This document shows positions 8,112-16,662 of a stretch of 64,000 bases of DNA, one piece after another. The position numbers were made by a program, and so were the translations under genes. Position 1 is the stretch's first letter. Each line of letters begins with the position of its first letter. Where the stretch lies: positions 1 to 64,000 of the forward strand of contig NZ_AJLN01000050.1 of assembly GCF_000317285.1 (NCBI RefSeq), in the 5' to 3' direction. The DNA is from Chlorogloeopsis fritschii PCC 6912 (GTDB lineage: Bacteria; Cyanobacteriota; Cyanobacteriia; Cyanobacteriales; Nostocaceae). The notes beneath the pieces were generated by a model. That model saw nothing but the letters and a program-made list of their open reading frames with translations. It was not told the origin of the DNA and searched no databases.

Positions 8112-8204
8112 ATAAATTTTTCCCTTAGTATCGTGAACTCTACGATTAGGCTAGGGAATTTTTCAGGAACTTTTTAGAACCCTAAGGTAGATTGGGGAGT
8201 AGGG

Positions 8205-8246
8205 ATTAGTCATTAGTCATTAGTTAGTGGTTAGTAGTTAGTAGAT
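8205..8246. repeat. Heptamer tandem repeats (TTAGTCA/TTAGTAG)
   Basis: Imperfect tandem 7-mers run directly into copy A of the 68-bp element. The whole 8112-8415 gap is made of such repeats and pyrimidine-rich low-complexity sequence, with no gene. Confidence 0.75.
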
Positions 8247-8248
8247 AG

Positions 8249-8316
8249 TAGGGGCGGGTTTATCAAGATAAATTATCAGTTTGAATAGCAAGATTATCAG
8301 CAAAACCCGCCCGTAC
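8249..8316. repeat. 68-bp inverted-end element, copy A
   Basis: The ends GGGCGGGTTT and AAACCCGCCC are inverted repeats. The interior contains AAGATAAATTATCAGTTT, shared with copies B (19537-19604), C (22688-22755) and D (32398-32466, opposite strand). It is embedded in heptamer repeats like the others. Confidence 0.8.
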
Positions 8317-8415
8317 AGTTATTAGTAGTTATTCTGCCCCTCTGCCCCCTGCCCTTGGTGCTTTCTTGTCTCCTTGTCCCGCCCCTCTTCCTAGTACCCA
8401 ATCCCCGATCCCCAA

Positions 8416-8988
8416 TCACTTTTTATAAAGACTTCTATATTCCCAAGGTTTAACAAACTTGGCATCACTCCAAACTCCTCGCTGTTGTTGCTTGGCTTGT
8501 GCTTCAGCTTGTTGAATTATGTCTCGACTCGGACATTTATTTAAATATGGACGATAAACCAGCGCTAATCCTTCACGCACCAATACTTCTTGAACAAACG
8601 TGCCATTCGGCAAGCGTACTTCAGCAACTTTGCGTCCGTAGCGATCGCTATCTGTTACTGTTAACTTGACGCGATCGCCTGCTTGTTGTACCAATTGCTG
8701 TAACCGTTCTTGCGCTTTTGCACCCCAGGCAAATTGGTTGCGATCGCTTGCTGTTTTACTTTCCCTTTCTTTTTTGGAATGTGGTATTTCTGGTGCATCC
8801 ACACAAGCAAAGCGCACATTGAACTCATTGCCTTGAGAATCTTTCACTTTGAGGGTATCACCATCACTCACTCGCTCTACTACATCGCCGGAGGGGAAAA
8901 GCTGGGTAAAGAGGCGATCGCATCCTATTAAACCCAAAATTATGATTGCAGTACAAAGCCAAATTAAAGCCTGTTTGGTCAGTTTCAC
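8416..8988 (-). CDS. Staphylococcal-nuclease-like (thermonuclease) lipoprotein
   Basis: An exported SNase-fold nuclease of about 190 residues. The N-terminus has a hydrophobic stretch ending in the lipobox LIGC, so it is probably a lipoprotein. The OB-fold nuclease core shows VSDGDTLKV, VRFACVDAPEIP (catalytic Arg and metal Asp region), DSDRYGRKVAEVRLPNG and LVREGLALVYRPY, matching the Arg/Glu/Arg active site of micrococcal nuclease. I placed the start at a GTG at 8988 so that the hydrophobic segment is N-terminal; an in-frame GTG at 9051 would add 21 polar residues. A role in nutrient scavenging or defence against external DNA is possible but inferred. Confidence 0.82.
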   Translation of the reverse strand: MKLTKQALIWLCTAIIILGLIGCDRLFTQLFPSGDVVERVSDGDTLKVKDSQGNEFNVRFACVDAPEIPHSKKERESKTASDRNQFAWGAKAQERLQQLVQQAGDRVKLTVTDSDRYGRKVAEVRLPNGTFVQEVLVREGLALVYRPYLNKCPSRDIIQQAEAQAKQQQRGVWSDAKFVKPWEYRSLYKK

Positions 8989-9155
8989 AACATCAACACA
9001 TCCAATTCTCTGTTGATTGATAATACCAAAATGAACAGAAGCCAGAATCACCGCATCATAAGGGAATTGAAGAAGAATCCAGAAGCCAGGAGCCAGAATC
9101 CAGAATAAATTCTTTATTCTGACTACTGAATTCTTTTTGATAAAGACAAACTAAT

Positions 9156-9180
9156 AGGGACGTAGCCACGCTACGTCCCT
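9156..9180. terminator. 11-bp perfect hairpin
   Basis: AGGGACGTAGC, a CAC loop and GCTACGTCCCT, followed on the plus strand by gtactttttg. It lies between two minus-strand genes. On that strand there is no T-run, so it may be a dispersed palindrome like the one at 3137-3164. Confidence 0.5.
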
Positions 9181-9277
9181 GTACTTTTTGTATCCTTTTT
9201 TGACATACTTAGTGTTTGCGATTCGCTTCCTCCAAAAATGACAGAACTTACTTAATCTCTAAAACTAGGGAAAATAT

Positions 9278-9541
9278 TCAATCTTCATAACTAGTTACTT
9301 GTTTCACTGCTGTATTCTCCCCTTCTTGAGGGCGACTTAACAAGTAAACACAGCCTACTAATAAACTACCCAAAAGCATAGATCCACCCATGGAACTGCT
9401 AGTATCTTCAGTTTGAATGTTTTCACTAGAACTACTCATGCTTTTTTCAGAACTAGCTTGCGCAGAAGTCATAGAAAAAAACAAGGTGCCACTAGTAACA
9501 GCAGCAGACATCATTAAAACTAGAAATCGATTCTGCTTCAT
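9278..9541 (-). CDS. Small secreted Ser-rich protein with C-terminal hydrophobic anchor
   Basis: Unrecognised, 87 residues. It has a signal peptide (MKQNRFLVLMMSAAVTSGTLFFS, cleavage near AQA-S), a Ser/Glu-rich stretch (residues 30-50) and a second hydrophobic segment (GGSMLLGSLLVGCVYLLSR, residues 52-70) before a short polar tail. The arrangement resembles small envelope-anchored proteins; a short C-terminal sorting-type signal is an alternative reading, but there is no PEP motif. The ATG is followed by a lysine, as expected for exported proteins. Confidence 0.65.
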   Translation of the reverse strand: MKQNRFLVLMMSAAVTSGTLFFSMTSAQASSEKSMSSSSENIQTEDTSSSMGGSMLLGSLLVGCVYLLSRPQEGENTAVKQVTSYED

Positions 9542-9726
9542 ATTTCTACTAGTTAGGATTCAAAATTTTTAGTTAATAAAAAATTGTCAAAAAAATCCCC
9601 TTATTTACAATATAAACCTTGAGAAGGAAGCTACGCAATAGCAAATGAGCTATTTAAGCATTGAAAAAATAAAAGATTACTATAAAAAAAGGCATCTCAC
9701 TTTCCAAAAATGAGGGCAAATCTCTG

Positions 9727-10473
9727 ATGAACTTCTTGACTTACGTCTTGCATTTGATGGGTTCAGGCGCTGTTGCATATTACTCTGCCGCTCAGATCCG
9801 CGATTTCAAAACCCGTCCTAACATCCTAGCAGGGTTTCAACTCGCAGAATCTGGTTCTGTACCTTTTCTGACTAAACTCAGTGAACGAGCCGCAGCAGAA
9901 GGTGATACATGGTTGGCAGAAAAACTATCAAAACACGCAGCAGACGAAACCAGACACGGCCAAATTTTTGCTCATGCTTTAAAACAGTTGCAAAAACAAG
10001 TTATTGATTTTAAAAGTTTGCCAAAAGACACTGAAGAAAAGAAATCACAGGAACGACGCAGTCCTTTTTTTGCAGCATATTTTGAGGATTTCACTCCAGA
10101 ACAATTAAAACCAGATGTAATGGACTGGAATGTATTTATGGGTAGTACCTACATTCTAGAGTTGGATGCTAGTAAGGATTTTACGCGCATGGCGAATGTT
10201 TTGCCTGAGGACGATCCAAAAACTCGCAATTTAAAGTTGGGTATGTTAAGTATTGCTAAAGATGAAACTGGTCATGCTGCTTATTTGTACGAAGCGATGA
10301 TGCGGCGAATGTCAACAGATGAGGTGCAAAAACTAGTAAATCATTGGCGTACCCGTAAGGTAAACGCTATGTTGGCATTTGCTAGTAACCTGTTGCAGGG
10401 TAAAGGACAAACCCGTTCTTTAGTTCAGGATAGTGCGCCATCAGAAAATGATTCGGAATTAATTGCTGCGTAA
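9727..10473 (+). CDS. Ferritin-like di-iron carboxylate protein
   Basis: A helical protein of 248 residues carrying two copies of the di-iron motif E...ExxH: E41 with E74-T-R-H77 (ADETRHGQIF), and E145 with E180-T-G-H183 (KDETGHAAYL). That spacing is the four-helix-bundle signature of ferritin-like oxygenases and oxidases. The protein has a hydrophobic N-terminus (FLTYVLHLMGSGAVAYYSA) that might associate with membrane. No substrate is evident; relatives include tRNA-hydroxylase (MiaE)-type and aldehyde-deformylating-type enzymes, but I cannot assign either. A 12-bp hairpin follows the gene. Confidence 0.8.
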   Translation: MNFLTYVLHLMGSGAVAYYSAAQIRDFKTRPNILAGFQLAESGSVPFLTKLSERAAAEGDTWLAEKLSKHAADETRHGQIFAHALKQLQKQVIDFKSLPKDTEEKKSQERRSPFFAAYFEDFTPEQLKPDVMDWNVFMGSTYILELDASKDFTRMANVLPEDDPKTRNLKLGMLSIAKDETGHAAYLYEAMMRRMSTDEVQKLVNHWRTRKVNAMLAFASNLLQGKGQTRSLVQDSAPSENDSELIAA

Positions 10474-10488
10474 GTAATACAAAAAATA

Positions 10489-10523
10489 AGGTAAAAGGTA
10501 ATTATTTTCGCTACCTTTTACCT
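10489..10523. terminator. 12-bp hairpin after the ferritin-like gene
   Basis: AGGTAAAAGGTA pairs perfectly with TACCTTTTACCT across an 11-base loop. Short T-runs follow (cttgtctgttctcttgttct). It lies between convergent genes and could serve both. Confidence 0.55.
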
Positions 10524-10558
10524 CTTGTCTGTTCTCTTGTTCTCTTTGTTTAGCTCCT

Positions 10559-10873
10559 CTAATTCTGAGGTTGCGAACTCTGGAAAGGTTGTTGCTGTTT
10601 TTCTGTTGGTTGTACTTGCTCAAATAAAGCAGGTGGCGTAGCTTGGCGAAAAGCTCCACAGTAATACATTGTCATCACCGCTTTAAAAGCCCAATGGTTA
10701 GATGGCACGTCACTAAAAGGATTGGGTAAAGTTTCAGCTTGGTTTTGAATGCAAGCGTTGAGAACTGAATTCGATTTTGCTGGAACTTTATTGCTAGGTT
10801 CTTGTGCGTCTACAGGAACAGCTAAACTGCTAGCAGCCATTACTATGACGCTAGCCAGAATTTTGATGTTCAT
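10559..10873 (-). CDS. Small secreted protein with a half SLH-like motif
   Basis: A protein of 104 residues with a signal peptide (cleavage near VDA-Q, residue 24). The centre contains NPFSDVPSNHWAFKAVMTMYYCGAF, reminiscent of the first half of an S-layer homology motif (FsDvp.nhWA..Ai). There are two cysteines (CIQ and YYCG) and a Gln/Pro-rich tail. One SLH half cannot form the usual three-repeat wall anchor, so it may be a degenerate envelope protein. It is convergent with the ferritin-like gene. Function unknown. Confidence 0.7.
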   Translation of the reverse strand: MNIKILASVIVMAASSLAVPVDAQEPSNKVPAKSNSVLNACIQNQAETLPNPFSDVPSNHWAFKAVMTMYYCGAFRQATPPALFEQVQPTEKQQQPFQSSQPQN

Positions 10874-10966
10874 AAGTTTTAAAAAGTTATCTGTTCTCCA
10901 CCTCTAGTTTAGTGTTCTAGAGATGTTAGCGCCCTCTATTATCTATATCAGGCAAAGTCACAGAAA

Positions 10967-11110
10967 CTATACGTAAGCAAACATCGCAACTAAAGTTAAC
11001 ATCACAGCTAACCCAATCATCCAAAGTATTAATGCTCCCCAACTAACAGAATCTTGTTGAATTTTTTGCCATAAATTATTAGTTTCTGAATTATTGCTGC
11101 GAATTGCCAT
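10967..11110 (-). CDS. 47-residue single-pass membrane miniprotein
   Basis: A short open frame with a strong ribosome site (CGGAGGGG about 5 bases before the ATG). The product starts MAIRSNNSETNNLWQKIQ, then has an amphipathic-to-hydrophobic segment: SWGALILWMIGLAVMLTLVA (residues 23-42) and ends FAYV. It has the size and shape of a cyanobacterial thylakoid or photosystem-associated miniprotein, but I do not recognise it, and it lacks the chlorophyll-binding ExxNxR motif of HLIP proteins. It lies upstream of the small SLH-like gene in the same direction. Confidence 0.65.
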   Translation of the reverse strand: MAIRSNNSETNNLWQKIQQDSVSWGALILWMIGLAVMLTLVAMFAYV

Positions 11111-11585
11111 ATTTATCCCCTCCGATTATTTTTGCGCTTCACCAGACACGCAATTTAACCAATTAATCCGAGACAAAGAAAGATAGTATGATTCTGTTTG
11201 CTATCTTCTCAAGACTAACTAATTGAGATTGAAAGAAACATCTAATACTTTTTCTCCAAAAATTTGCACCCTATTATCTTCCTTTAACCGATAAAGTTGG
11301 TGTTAAGGGAATTGATAATATCTTGAATTGATTAGGAGAATAAGTATGAATTCAGTGCCAACTAATACTTATGTTTGTTAAGCGTTCCCTTACTAAAAAA
11401 TTACCAACAGTTTTTTATGATGGTAGGATAGTAAATTTTATTTTCCCACAAAGAAACGAAAAGAGCGATCGCACTCTTAAAATTGTGAAGATTCTTAATT
11501 TATTTGTTGTCAGTTTCCTCCGATATAAAGCGCGATCGCTAAAGTAAAAGTAAGAACTTGTCATCTTCTGAGGAGGAGATGCAAT
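11111..11585. other. Leader region of the Rieske gene
   Basis: No convincing gene. A very short frame at 11346-11381 (11 codons, ending Tyr-Val-Cys) has an AGGAGAATAAGT directly before its ATG and might be a leader peptide. The 3' end holds the Rieske gene's ribosome site (GAGGAGGAG) and two HIP1-type GCGATCGC sites. Confidence 0.4.
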
Positions 11586-13349
11586 ATGGCTCAAGCTTTA
11601 CATACCAATACTCAGACTAAACATTACATCCGTGTAGCTCAAGTTAGTGATGTAAAAGTTTCTGGTTTTTTGGTTGTTTATGCTGAAGGACAAGCGATCG
11701 CTCTCTTCAATCAGGGTGACAAAATTTACGCTATTGATAACCGTTGCCCTCACATGGGTTTTCCTTTACATCGAGGCACGGTCAAAGATTGTATTTTAAC
11801 TTGTCACTGGCACCATGCCCGTTTTGACTTGGCTAGCGGTGGTACTTTTGATGCTTGGGCTGATGATGTACGTGCTTTCCCAACAGAAATCCGCGATGGG
11901 CAGGTGTGGGTAGATCTTGCACCCCATGCAGATCCGGTTGTTCATCAGCGTCAGCGCCTGCAAGATGGTTTAGAGCAGGGTATTTCCTTGGTAATAGCTA
12001 AGTCTGTTATTGCCCTATTAGATGCAGGTGTTGAACCCACCGAACCATTCCGCATCGGGCTTGATTTTGGAGTGCGTTACCGTCAAGCAGGCTGGGGAGC
12101 AGGTTTAACAATGCACACTTGTATGATAAACCTCCTACCGTACCTCGATCCAGAAGACAGGCCCCGCGCCCTTTATCATGGACTTGCAGCTGTGGCACGT
12201 GATTGTGCAGGGCAACCACCACGCTTCGGTGTTCAGCCACTACCTACTTCTACACCAGATATAGACACGCTGCAAAGATGGTTCCGTCAGTTTATTGAAG
12301 TGCGAGATGCAGAAGGCGCAGAACGGTGTTTAGTTTCGGCGGTACGTGGAGGTGCCAGTCAAAGGCAAATAGCAGAGATGTTGTTTACTACTGCAACAGA
12401 TCATCGTTATATTGATGTCGGTCATGTTGTCGATTTTACAAATAAAGCATTGGAAGCTCTCGATGCTACCCATTGGCAGAATGCAGAATCAGTACTGACG
12501 AGCTTAGTGTCTGAGTATGCCAGCGCCGAACGTATGGAAGAGGCTAATTCTTGGCGTTATCCAGTGGATTTGGTAGCTATTTTGCAGCGTGCTTTTGCAC
12601 AGTTACCAGCAGCTTTGGAATCGGGACAAATTAAGCGGGGAAATTGGTCTGGTCGTGAAGAACTGGTAAAAGTACTATTGGGTGAAGATGCCCAAGCGAT
12701 CGCAGATTCTCTGGTTGAAGCACTGCGAGCAGGTTGCAGCGAAGAAGAACTAGCAGGTGCTGTAGTGTATGCGGCAGTATTGCGAATTGCTCACTTCCAC
12801 ACAAACAACGATTTTGGTGATTGGGATACAGCTCATCATACTTTTACCTTTGCCAATGCTATGCATCAAGGATTGCGGCGAGTACCTTCCCAGGCATTAT
12901 TGCGGGGCGTATTCGACGCGGCGATGAGCACATATCTAAATCGGTTTTTAAATGTACCGCCAGCACGTTTGCCTGAACCAAATCAAATTGTAGAGAATCC
13001 GGAACAGTTGCTACACCAACTCCCAGAATTACTGGATCGGCAGCAACAAGTCAATGAAGCAGGCTCTTTAGTTGCTCGTTACCTTTACAGTGGTGGTAAC
13101 CCCGATCGCCTTTTAGCCTTACTTGGCAAATTACTATTACGGGAAGACCGTAGCTTCCATGTTATTCAAGAAATAGAAGCGGCTTTTCGTCAGTATAGTT
13201 TGCTCGGCACTACAGAGGCAGGAATTCATATCTTAATTGCGGCAGCACGGTACTTGGCTGCTCATGCACCAACCATGCGATCGCAAGCACAAACTTATCA
13301 AATGGCTGAACGGTTACATAGAGGCGATCGTGTATTTGAAGAAGCCTAA
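11586..13349 (+). CDS. Rieske [2Fe-2S] protein with a large unknown C-terminal region
   Basis: The first 115 residues form a Rieske domain. The cluster ligands are C54-P-H56 (NRCPHMGFPLHRG) and C73-H-W-H76 (CHWHHARFDLASG), the pattern of soluble bacterial-dioxygenase-type Rieske ferredoxins. The remaining ~470 residues are mostly helical and unfamiliar, with repeated His/Asp-containing phrases (TDHRYIDVGHVVDF, LRIAHFHTNNDFGDWDTAHH) that could bind a metal. There is no classical dioxygenase non-heme iron domain. No signal peptide, so cytoplasmic. An excellent GAGGAGGAG ribosome site precedes the ATG. The gene seems monocistronic. The biochemical role is unknown; an electron-transfer or oxidoreductase role is inferred from the cluster. 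Confidence 0.8.
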   Translation: MAQALHTNTQTKHYIRVAQVSDVKVSGFLVVYAEGQAIALFNQGDKIYAIDNRCPHMGFPLHRGTVKDCILTCHWHHARFDLASGGTFDAWADDVRAFPTEIRDGQVWVDLAPHADPVVHQRQRLQDGLEQGISLVIAKSVIALLDAGVEPTEPFRIGLDFGVRYRQAGWGAGLTMHTCMINLLPYLDPEDRPRALYHGLAAVARDCAGQPPRFGVQPLPTSTPDIDTLQRWFRQFIEVRDAEGAERCLVSAVRGGASQRQIAEMLFTTATDHRYIDVGHVVDFTNKALEALDATHWQNAESVLTSLVSEYASAERMEEANSWRYPVDLVAILQRAFAQLPAALESGQIKRGNWSGREELVKVLLGEDAQAIADSLVEALRAGCSEEELAGAVVYAAVLRIAHFHTNNDFGDWDTAHHTFTFANAMHQGLRRVPSQALLRGVFDAAMSTYLNRFLNVPPARLPEPNQIVENPEQLLHQLPELLDRQQQVNEAGSLVARYLYSGGNPDRLLALLGKLLLREDRSFHVIQEIEAAFRQYSLLGTTEAGIHILIAAARYLAAHAPTMRSQAQTYQMAERLHRGDRVFEEA

Positions 13350-13563
13350 AATTATGTTTATGGAGAGTAACAATAAAGATTTTAGGAGCGTTAATGTGTA
13401 CCTAATTTTTTTAACTACTAGGAGAAATGGGAATTTGTTTATATTAAGTAATAAGAAAAAATATTAAATATTAATGCAAAATTAAAATTTAGATTGAATT
13501 TATTGGTATTAAATTCACATGAATAATTTCAGATGCATTAACCTATTTTAAGGAGAAAATAAG

Positions 13564-13824
13564 TTGTTGACATCGACTTTACTAGCCGCTGCAACCACAC
13601 CCCTGCAATGGAACCCAACGGTTGGGGTAATTATGATTCTCTGCAATATCCTTGCCATTGCTTTTGGTAAATCAACCATTAAATATCCCAACTCAGAGCC
13701 TGCTTTGCCCTCATCTCAGTTTTTTGGTGGTTTTGGTTTACCAGCACTATTAGCTACTACCGCCTTTGGTCATATTTTAGGAGCAGGTGTCATTTTAGGG
13801 CTGCACAATCTAGGAAGGTTCTAG
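13564..13824 (+). CDS. psaK: Photosystem I subunit PsaK (TTG start)
   Basis: PsaK is a two-helix thylakoid protein at the edge of photosystem I, involved in antenna docking and state transitions. The 86-residue product matches throughout: LLAAATTPLQW at the N-terminus, a first helix (VGVIMILCNILAIAFG), the stromal loop with KYPNSEPALPSSQFFGGFGLPALLATTAFGHILG, and the second helix ending GLHNLGRF. No ATG or GTG lies in a usable position; the frame begins with tandem TTG codons at 13564, 8 bases after an AGGAG, so a UUG start is very likely. A strong terminator follows. Confidence 0.93.
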   Translation: MLTSTLLAAATTPLQWNPTVGVIMILCNILAIAFGKSTIKYPNSEPALPSSQFFGGFGLPALLATTAFGHILGAGVILGLHNLGRF

Positions 13825-13881
13825 ATTTATTCCATGCATGGCTTTAGTTTGATGCTAATGAAGGCTTTTGTCTCCAGTTAT

Positions 13882-13912
13882 AAGCCAGAGAAATAATTCT
13901 CTGGCTTTTTTG
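13882..13912 (+). terminator. Rho-independent terminator of psaK
   Basis: AAGCCAGAGAA, a 4-base loop and the perfect complement TTCTCTGGCTT, followed by a run of T. Classical form. Confidence 0.88.
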
Positions 13913-13952
13913 TAGCTATTAAAATAAAACTCAATCGATAAACGTCAGTTTG

Positions 13953-14321
13953 CTAGACTCGCATAGGAGCTAAACCACGCATTTGACGTATAGCATTGAG
14001 ACAAACAGGGCAATCACAGCCAAACATGGCTATAGCAGCATCACTCTCTTCTTCAGAAAAATTTAGTTCTTTAATATCACCGGAATCGTTATTCTGTTGT
14101 ACCTTTACCTCTGGTTTAGATGTTATGGCATTGGTTCTGGTTACCTGTGCACATCCAAAACGAGAGGATACTGAGTGGGAATTTCTGACGCAGGAAAGGC
14201 GAGCTTCCGACGAATTCACTGTTTGATTTGCCCGTGCTGGATGAGCGATCATGAGCATAGACAGCATGGACGCAAAGAGCACAGGGCTGGAAAGTAAAGT
14301 GAGGGCAAATTTCTTGTTCAT
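13953..14321 (-). CDS. Secreted cysteine-containing small protein
   Basis: A protein of 122 residues with a signal peptide cleaved near ARA-N (residue 32). The mature part has cysteines in LSCVRNS and RFGCAQ, then a C-terminal conserved-looking block FGCDCPVCLNAIRQMRG with the pattern CxCxxC. That cluster could bind a metal or form disulfides. The acidic linker before it (SEEESDAAIAMFG) is unusual for a periplasmic protein. I do not recognise the family. It is convergent with psaK and separated from it by the terminator. Confidence 0.7.
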   Translation of the reverse strand: MNKKFALTLLSSPVLFASMLSMLMIAHPARANQTVNSSEARLSCVRNSHSVSSRFGCAQVTRTNAITSKPEVKVQQNNDSGDIKELNFSEEESDAAIAMFGCDCPVCLNAIRQMRGLAPMRV

Positions 14322-14972
14322 CTGTACTCCAGGAAGTTTTTGATTAACGAAGGTAAGGTGACCATATTCTCACATCAGTTAGTTGATGTTCAGTAAATTG
14401 TATACAAAGTTGTCTGAAGACATAACCCAAGTATTGCTGAAAAAGCAGGCGCGACTATTATCTTTGTTTTTGCATCTAGTTTATGCAGCGCACCCTTTCG
14501 CTAAAATTAACTAAAAAAAGGCAGAGGGCAGATGGCAGAAGGGATTCTGTGTAAGCAGTTCATGAAGGCTACTTGGAGTTTCAGCTGAACTTTGAACGAT
14601 CACACAACCAACTTCAGCTAGATCAAACCAAGTTTAATTCATTGACTAACTCTACAATAGCCAAGTTCCTTGATCAGGCAAAGGAATAAGCAACTTAAAA
14701 AAGGGAACAGGGTTGGGGAAAACAGTGTTTGTAATTAATTCAGTCTAATAGGGACTAGAGACTAGAGGCTAGGGGCTAGGAAGAGGAGGGGGAGAGGGGA
14801 CAGGGAACAGGGGACAGTAAACAGTGAAAAAATTGATAACTGGTAACTGATAACTGATAACTGATCCCCAATCCCTGAGTACATATTGCACTGTTTTTGG
14901 TAAGGAGCAAAGTTCTAGAACACCAAATTCTCCTACAATGCGCTTGTTGGGTACAAAAGTATTTCTTGGCTT
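14322..14972. other. Repeat-rich intergenic region upstream of dapB
   Basis: I see no gene. From about 14755 the DNA consists of low-complexity purine repeats (ctagaggctaggggctagg), then the left arm of the 81-bp inverted repeat with GATAACT-type heptamers. The first 300 bases hold nothing I can name. Confidence 0.6.
14795..14875. repeat. Left arm of a perfect 81-bp inverted repeat
   Basis: The reverse complement of this segment is identical to 17344-17424. It contains the heptamer-type run of ATAACTG units. The arms enclose dapB, a membrane protein gene and cobH. Confidence 0.92.
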
Positions 14973-15809
14973 ATGGCAAATCAAAATCTGATTCCAGTGA
15001 TTGTCAATGGTGCTGCGGGTAAAATGGGACGTGAGGTAATCAAAGCTGTGGCACAAGCACCAGATTTGAGTCTGATGGGTGCTATTGATACCAGCCCAGA
15101 ACATCAAGGTAAAGATGCGGGAGAGGTGGCAGGTTTAAGTGAACCTTTAGAGGTGCCTATTACCAATCAATTGGAACCAATGCTGGGATATGTGGCTGGT
15201 GAGAGGCATATGCAACCAGGAGTAATGGTAGATTTTACCCATCCTGATTCTGTGTATGATAATATTCGCAGCGCGATCGCCTATGGTATCCGCCCAGTTG
15301 TTGGTACAACAGGATTAAGTCCTGAACAAATTCAAGATTTGGCAGATTTTGCCGATAAAGCCAGTACTGGCTGCCTAATTATTCCCAATTTCTCTATTGG
15401 CATGGTTTTGCTCCAACAAGCAGCAATAGCCGCATCTCAATACTTTGACCACGTAGAGATCATAGAATTGCATCACAACCAAAAAGCTGATGCTCCTAGC
15501 GGTACTGCCATTCAAACAGCTCAGATGTTGGCTGAGATGGGTAAAACATTTAATCAGCCAATTGTCAAAGAAACAGAAAAATTACCAGGAGCAAGAGGTA
15601 GTGTGGCAGACGAAGGAATTAGAATCCATAGCGTGCGTTTACCAGGATTAATTGCCCATCAGGAAGTTATTTTCGGTGCGCTTGGTCAAATTTATACTTT
15701 ACGACATGATACGAGCGATCGCACTGCCTATATGCCAGGAGTACTACTAGCAATTCGCAAAGTTCTTCAGCTAAAGTCGTTAGTATATGGTTTAGAAAAG
15801 ATACTCTAA
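14973..15809 (+). CDS. dapB: 4-hydroxy-tetrahydrodipicolinate reductase
   Basis: NAD(P)H-dependent reductase of the diaminopimelate/lysine pathway, 278 residues. The N-terminal Rossmann motif is [16 protein letters not shown] (residues 11-26), followed by the acidic end of strand 2 (MGAIDTS). The catalytic region shows [20 protein letters not shown] (residues 163-182), which contains the conserved His-His and the Lys of the family signature, and the hinge VGTTGL. The ATG start agrees with the family length; there is no strong ribosome site. A membrane protein gene follows after a short gap. Confidence 0.95.
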   Translation: MANQNLIPVIVNGAAGKMGREVIKAVAQAPDLSLMGAIDTSPEHQGKDAGEVAGLSEPLEVPITNQLEPMLGYVAGERHMQPGVMVDFTHPDSVYDNIRSAIAYGIRPVVGTTGLSPEQIQDLADFADKASTGCLIIPNFSIGMVLLQQAAIAASQYFDHVEIIELHHNQKADAPSGTAIQTAQMLAEMGKTFNQPIVKETEKLPGARGSVADEGIRIHSVRLPGLIAHQEVIFGALGQIYTLRHDTSDRTAYMPGVLLAIRKVLQLKSLVYGLEKIL

Positions 15810-15897
15810 ATTTTCAATCCACAATCACGCCACGTGCTACAACGGGGGAAAACCACTAAGTGTGCAGTGGCTTTATCATCTCACATTCAAAATCCGA

Positions 15898-16659
15898 ATG
15901 CTTGTCCCACTGACTCGCGAAAAATTTAATCAACTTGTCCCCTTAATTGCCACCGGGCCACAGTATAAGTATTACTGGGGAAAATTTCCAGATTTTTTAC
16001 AGCGGCTGTTAATTTCTGTAGTTGCAGCAGCCATCGTTCTAGTGATTAAAGTCATTTTTCGGCTTGATTTTGGCCCCATAGTATTTTTACTAGGATTAAT
16101 CGGTGCTCTTTATTGGTTGTGGGGGCCAGTTTTTTGGGCTAGTATGCAAAATGCCAAATGCCGCCGTTACAAATACAGTGGCTTTTTCCGCGGGCGAGTT
16201 TTGGATTGGTGGATCACTGATGAATTAGTTGGCAAACAAGAAACCGTTGATAGTAAAGGCGATTTGGTAATCGTAGAAAATCGAGAAAAACGGATTAACT
16301 TGGAAGTGGGCGATGACACGGGATTTACAGCCCAAATCAAAGTACCGCTACGGGTTGAACATAAGGCGATCGCTCGCGGGCAAGTAGCAGAAATGGTGGT
16401 GATGTCAAATCGTCCAGATTTGAGCAGAATCGAACAAATCAGCGATATTTACATTCCTAGACGCGAGTTGTGGGTGAGCGATTATCCTTATCTACGTCGA
16501 GATTACTTTCCTGAAGTTAGTCGCCGCTTGCGCGATCACGAACAGCAAAGACGCAATAGGCAACCTCGCCCAGAAATAGATACTAGGGGAAGCAGAAGAA
16601 GCAAAGAAATTAGGGAAAATCGGAGGAGATGGGAAGAAGAGGAAATAGATAACTACTAA
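15898..16659 (+). CDS. Membrane protein conserved in cyanobacteria, unknown function
   Basis: A product of about 253 residues. After a basic N-terminus (MLVPLTREKFNQLVPLIATG) come two close transmembrane helices (RLLISVVAAAIVLVIKVIFR and FGPIVFLLGLIGALYWLWGP, about residues 38-85). A cytoplasmic beta-rich domain and an Arg/Glu-rich C-terminal tail follow (about residue 215 onward). I chose the ATG at 15898; a GTG at 15862 would add 12 residues. Annotation pipelines sometimes call relatives 'phosphate permease', but I see no transporter features. It ends 4 bp before the convergent cobH stop. Confidence 0.75.
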   Translation: MLVPLTREKFNQLVPLIATGPQYKYYWGKFPDFLQRLLISVVAAAIVLVIKVIFRLDFGPIVFLLGLIGALYWLWGPVFWASMQNAKCRRYKYSGFFRGRVLDWWITDELVGKQETVDSKGDLVIVENREKRINLEVGDDTGFTAQIKVPLRVEHKAIARGQVAEMVVMSNRPDLSRIEQISDIYIPRRELWVSDYPYLRRDYFPEVSRRLRDHEQQRRNRQPRPEIDTRGSRRSKEIRENRRRWEEEEIDNY

Positions 16660-16662
16660 CTT

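Noticed and set aside
10459-10659. 66-codon minus-strand frame
   Set aside because: It overlaps the real small SLH-like gene in another frame and runs through the hairpin after the ferritin-like gene.
14769-15107. 112-codon minus-strand frame
   Set aside because: It is antisense to dapB and consists of translated low-complexity repeats at one end.
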